Positions 19,849-29,479 of a DNA stretch of 64,000 nucleotides are shown here, in pieces. Below the pieces are notes generated by a model. The model ran no database searches. It saw only the letters and a list, made by a program, of their open reading frames with translations, and was not told where the DNA came from. This DNA comes from Chitinophagaceae bacterium (GTDB taxonomy: Bacteria > Bacteroidota > Bacteroidia > Chitinophagales > Chitinophagaceae), in contig JADJYK010000014.1 of NCBI GenBank assembly GCA_016719815.1, positions 1 to 64,000 of the forward strand, given 5' to 3'. The first letter of the stretch is position 1, and every line of letters begins with the position of its first letter. Made by a program: the position numbers and the translations under genes.

Positions 19849-19869
19849 ATACTTAGTTGAAATATTACA

Positions 19870-19900
19870 CAAACGTAAAGTAGTTTATATTATAAACCAA
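19870..19900 (-). promoter_or_regulatory. Promoter of the TonB-receptor operon, with operator-like palindrome in the spacer
   Basis: On the minus strand TTG (19898-19900) and TACGTTTG (19870-19877) are 20 bases apart, a full match to the Bacteroidota consensus. The spacer contains the exact 15-base palindrome GTTTATAATATAAAC (19883-19897). The start codon is about 22 bases downstream. A protein bound to the palindrome would block the polymerase, which suits a repressor such as the operon's own winged-helix protein. Confidence 0.6.
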
Positions 19901-19913
19901 ATATTATTTAAAC

Positions 19914-19941
19914 AAAAAAAACCACTCCGCAGAAGCGGAAC
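19914..19941 (-). terminator. Terminator of the T9SS gene at 19971-21254
   Basis: On the minus strand a stem centred on CCGCTTCTGCGG with flanking GTT/AGT mismatches and an outer CC/GG pair is followed by eight T residues. It lies 30 bases beyond the stop codon. Confidence 0.7.
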
Positions 19942-19970
19942 GGCTTATCCATCCGGAACTCTAAAATAAT

Positions 19971-21254
19971 TTATTGTTTTACAATTCGTTGTGTCGAAAC
20001 CTCACTGTTGCATGTCGCCCGCAATATATAAACACCTGGAGATATTGACCTGACATCAAATGTCTCAGTTTGTGTGCTATTTGCTCTATCCAATTTCATA
20101 ATCAGGATACCATTTGAACCAAACAATTCATACTGTACTTTTTTGTTCTGCCAGGCTGAGGGAATGGTAACTCTTAAATTATTAATTGCTGGATTAGGAA
20201 AAGCTGTTATTGTGATAGTATTTACCGTCTGCGTTGCAATACGAATTACACGAACATCTGAATACTTCGCCTTTCCATCAATGTCAAGCATTCTTAACCT
20301 GTAAAACACAAGCATATTCCTGGTATAATAAAGGTTATCAACAAATGAATAGCTTGAGTTATCATTCGTATTTCCATTAGCTAAAACTATAGCCGCATCA
20401 TTAAAATTTACACCATCGCTGCTCCTTTCAATTACGAAATGACTGAAATTAACTTCTGATGCAGTTGTCCATGCCAGATTAGCCTTTGTGTCTTCACTCA
20501 GCACGGCGGTAAATGATAACAACTGTACAGGTAATGTTGCAGCAGGAGGATAGTTAAACGACTTCAAATACAAACTGTACTGACGTACCGAATTGGTTGG
20601 ATTGGTTGTCGTTGCCCCGTATGCAACTGAAAAAGAAGAAATAGCTGAATTTGTAGCTGTGTACATATTACTATATGCAGCAGTATCAATTCCGGTTTTT
20701 TCCACTCCTGCCTGGTTCTGCCCTACAAAGTGACCACTGTTAATCGCCCCTACACTAATATCAGTTGTTGCAGACATATATGACATTGACCCACCATTAC
20801 CGATATTAATTCTTGCGTACTCTTTCAACTGATTGTTCCCGTCAATATCCAATGCTGTGGCATTTACTACCTGCAAAGCAGACAGTATTGCTGTATTTTT
20901 CTTGTAAAAACTTACTTTAAAAACAGCATATGATATGCCAGCCCCACTCCCAGTTTGAACGGCAGGCTGAAATGCAGTTTTGTATCCTGTTCCATTACTG
21001 TTATCATCTATTTTGTTCACTTTGGCACCATTAATCAGACTGTCAATGGTCACAACTGCATCTGTTGTGTCAGTAACTGAAGCAAACCTGTACTGTGCTC
21101 CAACCTGAAGGTCGGTACCTGCAATTAGTTGAGGATTCTGAAAATTGAGACCAGCGCTAAGGTTGCTGCTACCGCTTTGGGCAAACATACAGGCAGTAAC
21201 GACGGATGCGACAATAGTAATCAAGGTTTTCTTAGAGGTAAAATTTGTTTTCAT
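19971..21254 (-). CDS. Secreted protein with T9SS sorting domain
   Basis: Intact, 427 residues. It has a signal peptide (MKTNFTSKKTLITIVASVVT) and an N-terminal beta-rich region of unknown type (LSAGLNFQNPQLIAGTDLQV to ISSFSVAYGATTT). A fibronectin-like domain (LLSFTAVLSEDTKANLAWTT, HFVIERSSDGVNF) and a sorting domain (ITAFPNPAINNLRVTIPSAW to GVYILRATCNSEVSTQRIVK) follow. It should be exported by T9SS. The N-terminal domain matches nothing I can name. This is one of the few cargo genes here with no frame break. Confidence 0.85.
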   Translation of the reverse strand: MKTNFTSKKTLITIVASVVTACMFAQSGSSNLSAGLNFQNPQLIAGTDLQVGAQYRFASVTDTTDAVVTIDSLINGAKVNKIDDNSNGTGYKTAFQPAVQTGSGAGISYAVFKVSFYKKNTAILSALQVVNATALDIDGNNQLKEYARINIGNGGSMSYMSATTDISVGAINSGHFVGQNQAGVEKTGIDTAAYSNMYTATNSAISSFSVAYGATTTNPTNSVRQYSLYLKSFNYPPAATLPVQLLSFTAVLSEDTKANLAWTTASEVNFSHFVIERSSDGVNFNDAAIVLANGNTNDNSSYSFVDNLYYTRNMLVFYRLRMLDIDGKAKYSDVRVIRIATQTVNTITITAFPNPAINNLRVTIPSAWQNKKVQYELFGSNGILIMKLDRANSTQTETFDVRSISPGVYILRATCNSEVSTQRIVKQ

Positions 21255-22066
21255 TGCAAAAGTTTTCGGGTCTGGGATAATTTTCGAATCGAATTTATCT
21301 GTCAGAGTGCAATGAAATCCGGTATGCTGCTGGGGAAATTATTTATCGGTCAGTCAAACTTACTTGTGGGTCGGATTTCGTTGTTTTCTTAGGATTTGTT
21401 CGATTCTGGTGTAAACATAATACGCAGTTTTTATACTTGCAAGTTTTTCACGAATTTTTTCGCATAAAAAACCGTATTTTATGCAGTATTTTTACTACTC
21501 TTTTTCATAATTATTTGTAATACAAGTAATTATATTTAGAATCTTTACTCCTAAATCAATTCATATTTTCAAAAAAAGATTTAACCCAATACATTTCTAA
21601 AAGAAATATTCGCATTTATCCCCAAAATCTGATTTTTAAAAACCACCACGATTTGTACAAAACGTATCATGCTGATAAAGGTTAGAAGAACAGGAACTTT
21701 CAAAAATTTCTTTAACAGCCTGGAACTAGCTTCAAGTATAGGAGTCTTTGATTGATATGCAGTAATAATAAGTTGGGAAAATATAAACCTGCCAAATAAT
21801 GAAAGCAGGCTTTCAGAGGGAAGGGGCCTTTCGACCAACCATTAACCAAAAAGATTAAGCCTTCCCTTGAAGCCTGTTTTACCTCAAAGCAGTACAAAGT
21901 AAAAAATAAATAAATGTGATACGAGATTATTTCGCTGAAGCCCTCATTATTTTCGATTAAAGCCCGGTTTTAGCTGGGTAATCAGCATTGTAGCTTAGAA
22001 ACTATCAAACGTATATAAGGAAAGGTACTACCAAAGAATGCTCGATATGATTAGTTCGTTTTATTT
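21255..22066. other. Long intergenic region with a hairpin element
   Basis: About 810 bases with no credible gene. The 85-residue minus-strand frame at 21581-21838 has no family resemblance and crosses the hairpin. The recognisable element is an imperfect inverted repeat at 21803-21879. A TAAGTTTG -7-like element lies on the minus strand at 21355-21362 and may serve the T9SS gene starting at 21254. Confidence 0.6.
21803..21879 (-). repeat. Imperfect inverted repeat / possible structured RNA
   Basis: The left arm (21803-21823, AAGCAGGCTTTCAGAGGGAA then G) and right arm (21858-21879) can pair over about 20 positions with two small bulges, enclosing a loop of about 34 bases. The hairpin has no T-run, so it is not a simple terminator. 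It may be a dispersed intergenic repeat or the core of a small RNA. Confidence 0.5.
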
Positions 22067-22963
22067 CTAATCTGGCAAAACAGCCCAATAGCATAAAACA
22101 ATTCGTCTTCTTGTATCGTCAACCATATAGTCTTTAATTGTTGGCAACGGGAAAGTCTCTCCTTTTCCCTGACCGATATACTCAACAAACACCTTATCCA
22201 TTCCTTTAAAAGAGGGTGCTTTGGTAACAAAAGCCCTTGTTAATTGTGCAATTAGCTCTCTTGCCCTTAACTCTGATAATTTTTGATTTAGCTCTTCTTT
22301 CGTTACATCTTTACGCCCAATATACCCCGTTAACGTTTCGAATAATGGACCTGAACTGGAAAATCCTGTACCATCAGCAAAACCCAATATAACCAGGGAG
22401 GCTGTACAAGGCATATCATATTTACCGGCAAAACGAATAACTGAATCAATAATGGGCGAAAATGACCTTACCGCAATTTCTGATTTCTCCTCAGGTATTT
22501 CATATTTTCCAGGTCCGAAAAAGGCCGCAAGATCAAACAGCTGATAATTGGCAATATTCAACCCATCTTCAATCATAAGATAAAGTTTCAACCTGCCACC
22601 ATAAGCAGCATTTGAAAATTTTAAGGAATCGAGCAAAGGAAGAACAAGCGTTTTAAAATTCTTCCTGAATGCCCTTTTGTTTTGCAACAGAGAATCAACA
22701 ACTACAGCATAACCCTGCGGTATCAGTAACGTCTCCTGAAATTTTACCAGTCTTCTTATGATACGATTTTGTATTGTCGTATCAATCCTTGCTTCGCCTA
22801 ATTTAAAATCTGATATACTCTTCAATACTGAAACTTTTTGAGTCTCTTTTTCCCGAAGTATTTTGAATTCACCCACTACTTGTTTGGCTGCATCCATTTT
22901 ACCCTCAATACAACAGGAGGATAATAGTATAACAAATGAAAGTAATAGCAGTAATATTTTCAT
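22067..22963 (-). CDS. Lipoprotein, possibly with an OmpA-like C-terminal domain
   Basis: The protein has 298 residues. The lipobox is LLSSC after a hydrophobic stretch (MKILLLLLSFVILLSS). The middle includes ARIDTTIQNRIIRRLVKFQE. The C-terminal half has a strand SLVILGFADGTGF, then LNQKLSELRARELIAQLTRA and RRRIVLCYWAVLP, which is the layout of OmpA/MotB peptidoglycan-binding domains (strand, N/D turn, long helix with an S-x-x-RA pattern). The OmpA assignment is tentative. It follows a small membrane protein by six bases and lies downstream of the kinase/regulator pair. Frame intact. Confidence 0.65.
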   Translation of the reverse strand: MKILLLLLSFVILLSSCCIEGKMDAAKQVVGEFKILREKETQKVSVLKSISDFKLGEARIDTTIQNRIIRRLVKFQETLLIPQGYAVVVDSLLQNKRAFRKNFKTLVLPLLDSLKFSNAAYGGRLKLYLMIEDGLNIANYQLFDLAAFFGPGKYEIPEEKSEIAVRSFSPIIDSVIRFAGKYDMPCTASLVILGFADGTGFSSSGPLFETLTGYIGRKDVTKEELNQKLSELRARELIAQLTRAFVTKAPSFKGMDKVFVEYIGQGKGETFPLPTIKDYMVDDTRRRIVLCYWAVLPD

Positions 22964-22969
22964 AATAGT

Positions 22970-23337
22970 TTATTTAGGTACAGCTTTAATTAAAAAATCA
23001 TCCTGCTTGTTTCCCTGCCTTTTCACATTATTAAGCCTTCTGTTTAAAATTTTTGAATATACTTCTTTTCTCAGGGATTTTATTTGTTCATAGGCAGTGG
23101 TACCGTCATCAGCCTTAAGATAAAGATTTATAAAAGCTGTTTTTTCCGCAATCGTAAATTCATCCGCTGATAATAATAGTTGATTAATTGTTTCCCCTGA
23201 AGGCTGATCTGTACTTAGTACTCTTTTGCGGCTGTATTTACCATCAGGATTTCTTACCCCACTTTCAATAACCATCATGCTGCACAAAATAATTACGGTT
23301 CCTGTGAGTAAGATATAGTAGAGGTAGGTTTTCTCAT
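22970..23337 (-). CDS. Small single-pass membrane protein, unknown function (frameshift near start)
   Basis: The open part reads SMMVIESGVRNPDGKYSRKR to NNVKRQGNKQDDFLIKAVPK. Upstream, a frame from ATG at 23337 with one more A in the run at 23329-23332 gives MRKTYLYYILLTGTVIILCS joined to it, which is a proper membrane anchor. I therefore extend the gene to 23337, about 123 residues. The soluble part is mostly charged helix. No family recognised. It sits 26 bases after the histidine kinase stop and just before the lipoprotein gene. Confidence 0.65.
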
Positions 23338-23363
23338 ATATCCGGGTTCATTAGATTGTAAAT

Positions 23364-25549
23364 TTAGCATATTTTATTATCTCTGGATATACCCATCTGA
23401 AAGGGTTTTTCAATACTGTCTAGTTCTGAAATTAGCTCTTGAATATGTTTAATTATTTCCAAATTTTCATGCCGGAACCTTTTTTATAGTACGAATTGTA
23501 TTTATAATCTTCATTATCGTCGTGTTTCCTCCTAAAGGTGCACAAGTTGAAATCATATGATCATTTACTGCATTTAATGTACCTAAGTCGCCGGTTTCGA
23601 GTATTTTATTAAGCTTTCTTTTTGTATCAGGGATTTCTTTTAAAATCTCATCCATTATAATTCTGGCAATAGATGAATCGCCTCCGGCCAATTGCAATAG
23701 GTAACTGTTTACTTCCATTTTGTTGTTCCCTGAATCATAATTGTAGCTGACATCTGATGCTTTCAGATACTTAGAAAGGATCGTATCTAATTCGATATTG
23801 TCTATAGGTTTTGCCAGGTAATCGTTCATTCCGGAAGACAAACATTTTTCCTTTTCCCTTGGGAAGGCATATGCAGTCATTGCAATAATAGGTTGAGAAT
23901 TCTTTATTTCATTTCTTATGATTTTTACACTTGAATACCCATCCATTACAGGCATTTGAATATCCATAAGTATAAGATCATAGTCATGGATCAATATAGC
24001 GTCAATAGCTTCTTTTCCATTCGAAACCACTTCTGCTTTAATGTCATACTCCTGCAGCAAGTGACGGATTAATACCTGGTTTACTCTGTTATCCTCGACA
24101 AGTAAGACGGTTGAGCCTGGATATTTTTTTGTTAGCTGAAATTCTGCTGCAATATGTGTTGCCGGCTCTTCTATGTCTTCTTCTCCCTTTTCAAAAGGCA
24201 GAGTGACAACAAAACAGGCTCCTTTTCCAATATCACTGGTTACAGAAATAGTTCCATCCATCAATGAAACAAGACTCTTTACAATACTTAATCCCAATCC
24301 GGTGCCCTTTGTTAGTAATTCTTTCCCTGCCTCCAACTGTTCGAAACGGCCAAAAATCACATCCAGTTTATCCTTCGGTATTCCAATGCCACTGTCCTGG
24401 ATTTTAAATTCCAGTATTGTTTTTTCATTATCAATTCTTCCAACAGATAATATAATTCTTACAAAGCCACTACTTGTAAACTTTATACTGTTACTGACCA
24501 GATTAATAAGTATCTGAGACAACCTCTCCGGGTCGCCACTCAACAGTAAAGGAACATTCTCTTCGATTTCATATGTCAGTTCAATTCTCTTCTCCGACGC
24601 CGCATTTTTAAAAAGATGCTTAACCGCCTGTAATACCCTTTTAATATTAAAGCTCTTCTTCTCTATCCTAAGCTTACCCGCTTCAATTTTAGAAATATCA
24701 AGAATATCATTTACTATATTAATAAGATTATTAGTCGCATCATTAATAATCGAAGAATATTGTTGCTGCTCTTTATTCAAAGAGGTTGATGATAATAAGC
24801 GGCCGAATCCCTTTATGGCATTTAGAGGAGTTCTGATTTCATGGCTCATATTTGCAAGAAACTGATCTTTAACCCTCGCATTTTCTCTTGCTGCCTTTGT
24901 AGCTACTTCCAGATCAGAAATCAATTGTATCTGTTTAAGATTTCTGTTGATAATTATTGCACTGAAAATAAAAACTGCTGCAATAGCTATAAAAGCAAGT
25001 GTTCTGTTGTAATCAGAAAGACTATCGGACACTTTGTTATTGCTGCTTAACGTTTTTTGCAAATCGCTTTCAAGTGCTTTTTGAATATTAAGTGCAATAA
25101 AATATATGCTGTCTGTTATTCGAAGCTTTCTGAGAGAATCAATACCATCATTCACAAAAGCAACTGAATTATTAAATATCTTAAGACTGGCTTCTACCTG
25201 CATACTTACATAACCATTCAGTTTCCTGAAGGCTGAATCGGTATCTGAATTTAAGGTCATGCTTTTCAAAGACGGCGGCATTGTATCCAAGCATCGTTAA
25301 TGAGTCAATCAGAGACTGCCTTTTTTGAGGTAGCGAAGACCTTCCTGTTATTTTGGAATTAAGTTCGAAGCTCAGGTTAACCAGCTCCTGCAATTTGTTA
25401 TTAATTGTGAACGTAATAACAGCATCCCTGTTTCCCGATTTAAGACCATTAATATTCCGCTTTGTTAATACCTGGGCAGCCACAACAAGAATCATCAGGC
25501 TGAAAGCCAGAAAGAGAAGCCAAAAGAAATAACTAAAGCGGGGTTTCAT
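23364..25549 (-). CDS. Hybrid sensor histidine kinase with receiver and HPt domains (two frameshifts)
   Basis: About 728 residues merged. It has an N-terminal membrane segment (FWLLFLAFSLMILVVAAQVL), a periplasmic sensor of about 190 residues and a second membrane segment (LAFIAIAAVFIFSAIII). A HisKA box FLANMSHEIRTPLNA and an HATPase (NLVSNSIKFT, DSGIGIP, GTGLGLSIV) follow. A receiver with VLLVEDNRVNQ, LILMDIQMPVMDG and the K of YLAKPI precedes an HPt-like helix NDHMISTCAPLGG. A frame change near 25265 splits the sensor. A second at 23480-23485 hides the true C-terminus, which then ends at 23364. It lies 20 bases after the LytTR regulator, likely its partner. Confidence 0.9.
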
Positions 25550-25569
25550 TAATTTATTGAGGCAATCAG

Positions 25570-26267
25570 TTACAAAAGCCTGAGATGTTTTAGAAGCTCA
25601 TTCTTATAGTTTTCAGATACGGGCAGTGGTGTTCCCTGAATAAAAAAGCAGTCCCGTCTTCAATATAATCAATCTTACGAACTGGTATAATATAACCCCT
25701 GTGTATCCTAACAAAATCATTTTTCGACAGCTTTTCTTCCAGGTTTCTCAATGTGGCATGTATAACATAGTTCCCATTTTGGGTAACAATCTTTACATAA
25801 TCTCCTTTTGCTTCAAGCCAAAGGATATTTTCTAAAAAAATCTTTCTGATTGTTTTACTATCCCGGATAAAAATATGATCATCTTCTATTGTATTCAGTT
25901 TTGTATGCTTAACCCTTATCAATTCTGTAACTCTTTCAACAGCCAGAATTACTCTGGAAATGGATAATGGTTTCACCAGATAATCAATCACATTCAGTTC
26001 AAATGCTTCGACAGCATAACCCGCTTGTGCCGTAACAAGAATAGTAAGAGGCCTTTCCGGGAGCACTTTCAGCAACTCCAGTCCTGTCATACCAGGCATT
26101 TCCACATCTAAAAAAAGTATATCTGTTGCATTATTTTTTAAATAGCTCAAAGCTGAAGGAGCATCCTCAAATTCGGCCGACACTTCGACATCAGGAATTT
26201 TTTTCAGCATCTCCACCAGCATTACCCTGGCAACTTTATTATCATCTACAACAAGTGCTTTATACAT
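25570..26267 (-). CDS. LytTR-family response regulator (one frameshift near the C-terminus)
   Basis: About 232 residues merged. The receiver domain has VVDDNKVARVML, the phosphoacceptor Asp in LFLDVEMPGMTG and the Lys in DYLVKPL. The C-terminal LytTR DNA-binding domain has NILWLEAKGDYVKI and DFVRIHRGYIIPVRKIDYI. One more T in the run at 25642-25647 restores the normal end FFIQGTPLPVSENYKNELLK and moves the stop to 25570. LytTR proteins bind promoters as dimers. Pairing with a HisKA hybrid kinase rather than a LytS-type kinase is less usual. Confidence 0.92.
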
Positions 26268-26310
26268 TTCCGAGCCATTACTTATTACAAAATAACACCA
26301 TTTCGTTAAT

Positions 26311-26344
26311 AAAAAAATAATCCTGCCGAAAACAACAGGATTAT
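26311..26344 (-). terminator. Terminator of the atp operon
   Basis: On the minus strand the stem ATAATCCTG / CAGGATTAT (arms 26336-26344 and 26317-26325) is followed by a run of T (26311-26317). It begins at the last bases of atpA, so the transcript ends right after the alpha subunit. Confidence 0.85.
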
Positions 26345-27948
26345 CAATAGATTGTTATACTACTGATCTCCTTCTTATAAGCCGGAATCATACTCTTTGC
26401 GAGGTCGATCAGTTTTTTAATCCCATCATCGGGCAAATTTCCCTTTTTAAATTCTGCCAGTACTTCAGGAAGTTTGTTTTCCATTTCCATTAAGAAATGT
26501 TCTTCAAACTCTTTTACCTTTTTCACTGATACATCCTTCAATAAGCCATTAGTTCCAAGATATATAATAGCAACTTGCTTTTCTACAGGGAAAGGAGTGT
26601 ATTGGGGTTGCTTCAGCACTTCCACATTACGGGCACCCTTATCAATTACATTCTTTGTAGCAGCATCAAGGTCACCACCAAATTTTGAAAATGCTTCCAG
26701 CTCACGGTACAGCGCCTGATCCAGTTTCAACGTACCAGCAACTTTTTTCATTGATTTTATCTGTGCATTACCACCAACACGGCTTACAGAAATACCAACG
26801 TTAATAGCTGGACGAATTCCAGAAAGGAACAGGTTTGTTTCCAGGAATATCTGACCGTCTGTAATGGAAATTACGTTAGTCGGGATATAGGCAGAAACGT
26901 CACCAGCCTGTGTTTCGATGATTGGTAAAGCTGTTAAAGAACCTCCCCCTTTTACGAGATGTTTGATGCTTTCCGGAACATCATTCATATTCTTTGCTAC
27001 ATTATCATCGCTGATGACTTTTGCAGCCCTTTCCAGCAGGCGGCTATGCAGATAGAAAACGTCACCTGGGTAAGCTTCCCGACCAGGAGGACGGCGAAGC
27101 AACAATGAAACCTCACGGTAGGCAACAGCCTGTTTTGACAAATCATCGTAAATAATTAATGCGGGGCGACCGGTATCACGGAAAAATTCTCCAATAGCAG
27201 CACCGGCAAATGGTGCATAAAACTGGAGCGGTGCAGGATCTGATGCGGATGCGGCAACAATAATGGTGTAATCCATTGCTCCATTATCCTGCAAGGTTTT
27301 CATTACGTTAGCAATGGTAGATGCTTTCTGACCAATTGCCACATATATACAATAAACAGGTTTTCCTGCTTTATAAAATTCTTTTTGATTAATAATAGTG
27401 TCAATACAAATGGCAGTTTTACCAGTCTGGCGGTCACCAATCACCAGTTCTCTTTGGCCACGGCCAATAGGAATCATTGCATCGATGGCTTTGATACCAG
27501 TTTGCAAGGGTTCTTTTACCGGTTCACGGAAAATTACACCAGGGGCTTTACGTTCCAGCGGCATTTCGTATCTCTCTCCTGTTATTGGCCCTTTACCATC
27601 GATAGGTTCCCCAAGTGTATTTACAACACGGCCAACCATTCCTTCACCTACTTTAATAGAGGCAATCTGGCCGGTGCGTTTTACTTTAGCACCTTCTTTA
27701 ATATCGCCACCTTCACCCATCAATACCACACCCACATTATCTTCCTCGAGGTTCAAAGCGATAGCCCTTACACCATTCTCAAATTCTACCAGCTCACCAT
27801 AGCGAACGTTTCCAAGCCCGTAAACACGGGCAATACCGTCTCCTACCTGCAATACAGTTCCAACCTCTTCAAGGTCGGCACTTGCATTAAAGTTGCTCAA
27901 CTGTTGGCGCAGTATCGCTGATATTTCATCTGGTTTAATCTCTGCCAT
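26344..27948 (-). CDS. atpA: F-type ATP synthase alpha subunit
   Basis: Intact, 534 residues, and the family length. The P-loop GDRQTGKTAI, the N-terminal EEVGTVLQVGDGIARVYGL and the alpha-specific SVSRVGGNAQIK segment are all present. It forms the catalytic head with beta in the cytoplasmic F1 sector. The gene follows atpH with 26 bases between. A terminator lies immediately behind it and the next gene is a LytTR regulator, so the usual downstream atpG (gamma) is not here. Confidence 0.98.
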   Translation of the reverse strand: MAEIKPDEISAILRQQLSNFNASADLEEVGTVLQVGDGIARVYGLGNVRYGELVEFENGVRAIALNLEEDNVGVVLMGEGGDIKEGAKVKRTGQIASIKVGEGMVGRVVNTLGEPIDGKGPITGERYEMPLERKAPGVIFREPVKEPLQTGIKAIDAMIPIGRGQRELVIGDRQTGKTAICIDTIINQKEFYKAGKPVYCIYVAIGQKASTIANVMKTLQDNGAMDYTIIVAASASDPAPLQFYAPFAGAAIGEFFRDTGRPALIIYDDLSKQAVAYREVSLLLRRPPGREAYPGDVFYLHSRLLERAAKVISDDNVAKNMNDVPESIKHLVKGGGSLTALPIIETQAGDVSAYIPTNVISITDGQIFLETNLFLSGIRPAINVGISVSRVGGNAQIKSMKKVAGTLKLDQALYRELEAFSKFGGDLDAATKNVIDKGARNVEVLKQPQYTPFPVEKQVAIIYLGTNGLLKDVSVKKVKEFEEHFLMEMENKLPEVLAEFKKGNLPDDGIKKLIDLAKSMIPAYKKEISSITIY

Positions 27949-27974
27949 ATATTACTATTTATCTTTTAAAAAAA

Positions 27975-28538
27975 TTACCTGATTTTATATAGGAAGTCGT
28001 TGTTCTCAAACTGGCGGGCAATATTCTTTAAGTCGTATGCAATGCTTGCATCAACCAGTTTGTCGCCAACCTGTAATGCAAAGCCACCTATTATGTTTTC
28101 ATCCACAGTTATTTCCAGCTCAACATTTTTATATCCGCCGGTTTTCTTAATCTGATCAACAATTGCATTTTTTAACTCCTCGCTTACCGGTGTGGCAATG
28201 GTAAGTTTTACAGGCTGAATATCATTGTAAACCTTGTATTCAGTGATAAACGCAGTAAGAATCTCAGGCAAATTAGCCTCCCGGCTTTTGCTAATCAGTA
28301 AATGAATAAATGCATTTGTCAGGTCGTTGATTTTACCTTTCGTCACAGCTTCAATAATTCTTTTCTTACTATCTCCTTTAATAATCGGACTGCGTAACAC
28401 ATTTACTAACTCCCGGCTTTCCTTGCATGCAGCCTGCAACCACATGATATCATTATATGCTGATTCTAGCTGACCTCTTTCAATAGCCAGCCCGATTAAC
28501 GACTTTGCATACCTGGATGCTAAACGTGGATTTCGCAT
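27975..28538 (-). CDS. atpH: F-type ATP synthase delta subunit
   Basis: This 187-residue protein of the delta/OSCP family has an N-terminal helical bundle (RLASRYAKSLIGLAIERGQL) and the C-terminal VDENIIGGFALQVGDKLVDAS motif that is diagnostic of the family. It links the peripheral stalk to the F1 head. It lies between atpF and atpA in the classical order. Frame intact. Confidence 0.95.
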   Translation of the reverse strand: MRNPRLASRYAKSLIGLAIERGQLESAYNDIMWLQAACKESRELVNVLRSPIIKGDSKKRIIEAVTKGKINDLTNAFIHLLISKSREANLPEILTAFITEYKVYNDIQPVKLTIATPVSEELKNAIVDQIKKTGGYKNVELEITVDENIIGGFALQVGDKLVDASIAYDLKNIARQFENNDFLYKIR

Positions 28539-28597
28539 TTTTCCTTCTTATTAGTAACCTTGCTCTTTACAGTTCAAAGTTTTTAGTCATTACCGTA

Positions 28598-29095
28598 TTA
28601 TTTCAATAAACTCACCTCATCTACCAGGCTCTTTATATGAGTTTCCTGGGCATCTTTACTGGCTAATTCTCGTCTTAATACTTTTTCGCTTACCTCAATT
28701 ACCAGTTTGCCAACCTGGTTCTTTACTTCAGTAAGAGCGGCCATCTTTTGTGCATTTATGGCAATCTGTGCTTCCTGAACAATTTTATTAGCCTCCAGCT
28801 TAGCCTGGTCTTTTGCTTCGCTGATGATTCGGTCTTTAGTTTCTCTTGCCTCTTTCAGCATTTGAGCCCTTTCTTCACGGGCCTTTGCGATTAAAGCTTC
28901 GTTTTCACTTTTCATCAGTGCCATTTCTGCTTTAATCTTATCAGCCGAAGCTATTGCGTCTGCAATTTTTGTTTCTCTTTCGCCCAGCGATTTAAGAATC
29001 GGCTTCCAGGCAAATTTTTTGAGCAGAAAGAAAAGAATAAGAAAGGCCACGAGGGTCCAGACAAAAAAACCAAGATGGGGGGTTAACAAACTCAT
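28598..29095 (-). CDS. atpF: F-type ATP synthase b subunit
   Basis: The protein has 165 residues: one N-terminal membrane helix (LGFFVWTLVAFLILFFLLKK) and a long charged helix (ADAIASADKIKAEMALMKSE to QVGKLVIEVSEKVLRREL) that forms the peripheral stalk as a dimer. It anchors delta to the membrane sector. Its position between atpE and atpH is standard. Frame intact. Confidence 0.95.
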   Translation of the reverse strand: MSLLTPHLGFFVWTLVAFLILFFLLKKFAWKPILKSLGERETKIADAIASADKIKAEMALMKSENEALIAKAREERAQMLKEARETKDRIISEAKDQAKLEANKIVQEAQIAINAQKMAALTEVKNQVGKLVIEVSEKVLRRELASKDAQETHIKSLVDEVSLLK

Positions 29096-29191
29096 ATTAT
29101 CTTATTTATCCCGATTCAAATACTTTTTTAAAAATATGCTGTACCCGCTGCCCTGTGCGTTGGGTACAGCAATAAAGTTGAGCCTGAATGA

Positions 29192-29443
29192 TTACTTCAG
29201 TACTGCCAGCAGACCGGCGATTACTGCAAACAGCGCAACACCTTCAACGAAAGCGGCTGTAAGAATCATAGCACCACGAATGTCATTAGCGGCTTCAGGC
29301 TGACGGGCAATTGACTCTGTGGCACCTTTACCAATCTGACCGATACCGATACCGGCACCGATTGCAGCCAGACCAGCGCCGATTGCACCACCAAAGTGAG
29401 ACCAGCTACCTGTAACTTCTAACATGATGTTCATTAAATCCAT
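29192..29443 (-). CDS. atpE: F-type ATP synthase c subunit
   Basis: Two membrane helices joined by a polar loop (RQPEAANDIRG) make up 83 residues. The first is glycine rich (GAIGAGLAAIGAGIGIGQIG); the second carries the ion-binding Glu in AFVEGVALFAVIAG. No Ser or Thr directly follows the Glu, which argues for proton rather than sodium coupling; this is an inference from motif rules. It forms the rotor ring. Frame intact. Confidence 0.96.
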   Translation of the reverse strand: MDLMNIMLEVTGSWSHFGGAIGAGLAAIGAGIGIGQIGKGATESIARQPEAANDIRGAMILTAAFVEGVALFAVIAGLLAVLK

Positions 29444-29479
29444 GTTTCTGATTTTTGTTATTAAAAAAACTCTTAATTA

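Noticed and set aside
21581..21838. An 85-residue minus-strand frame
   Set aside because: No family resemblance and no clear ribosome-binding site; it crosses the hairpin at 21803-21879 and is probably a chance frame.
27385..27921. A 178-residue plus-strand frame
   Set aside because: It is antisense to atpA and follows its codon structure; atpA is unambiguous.
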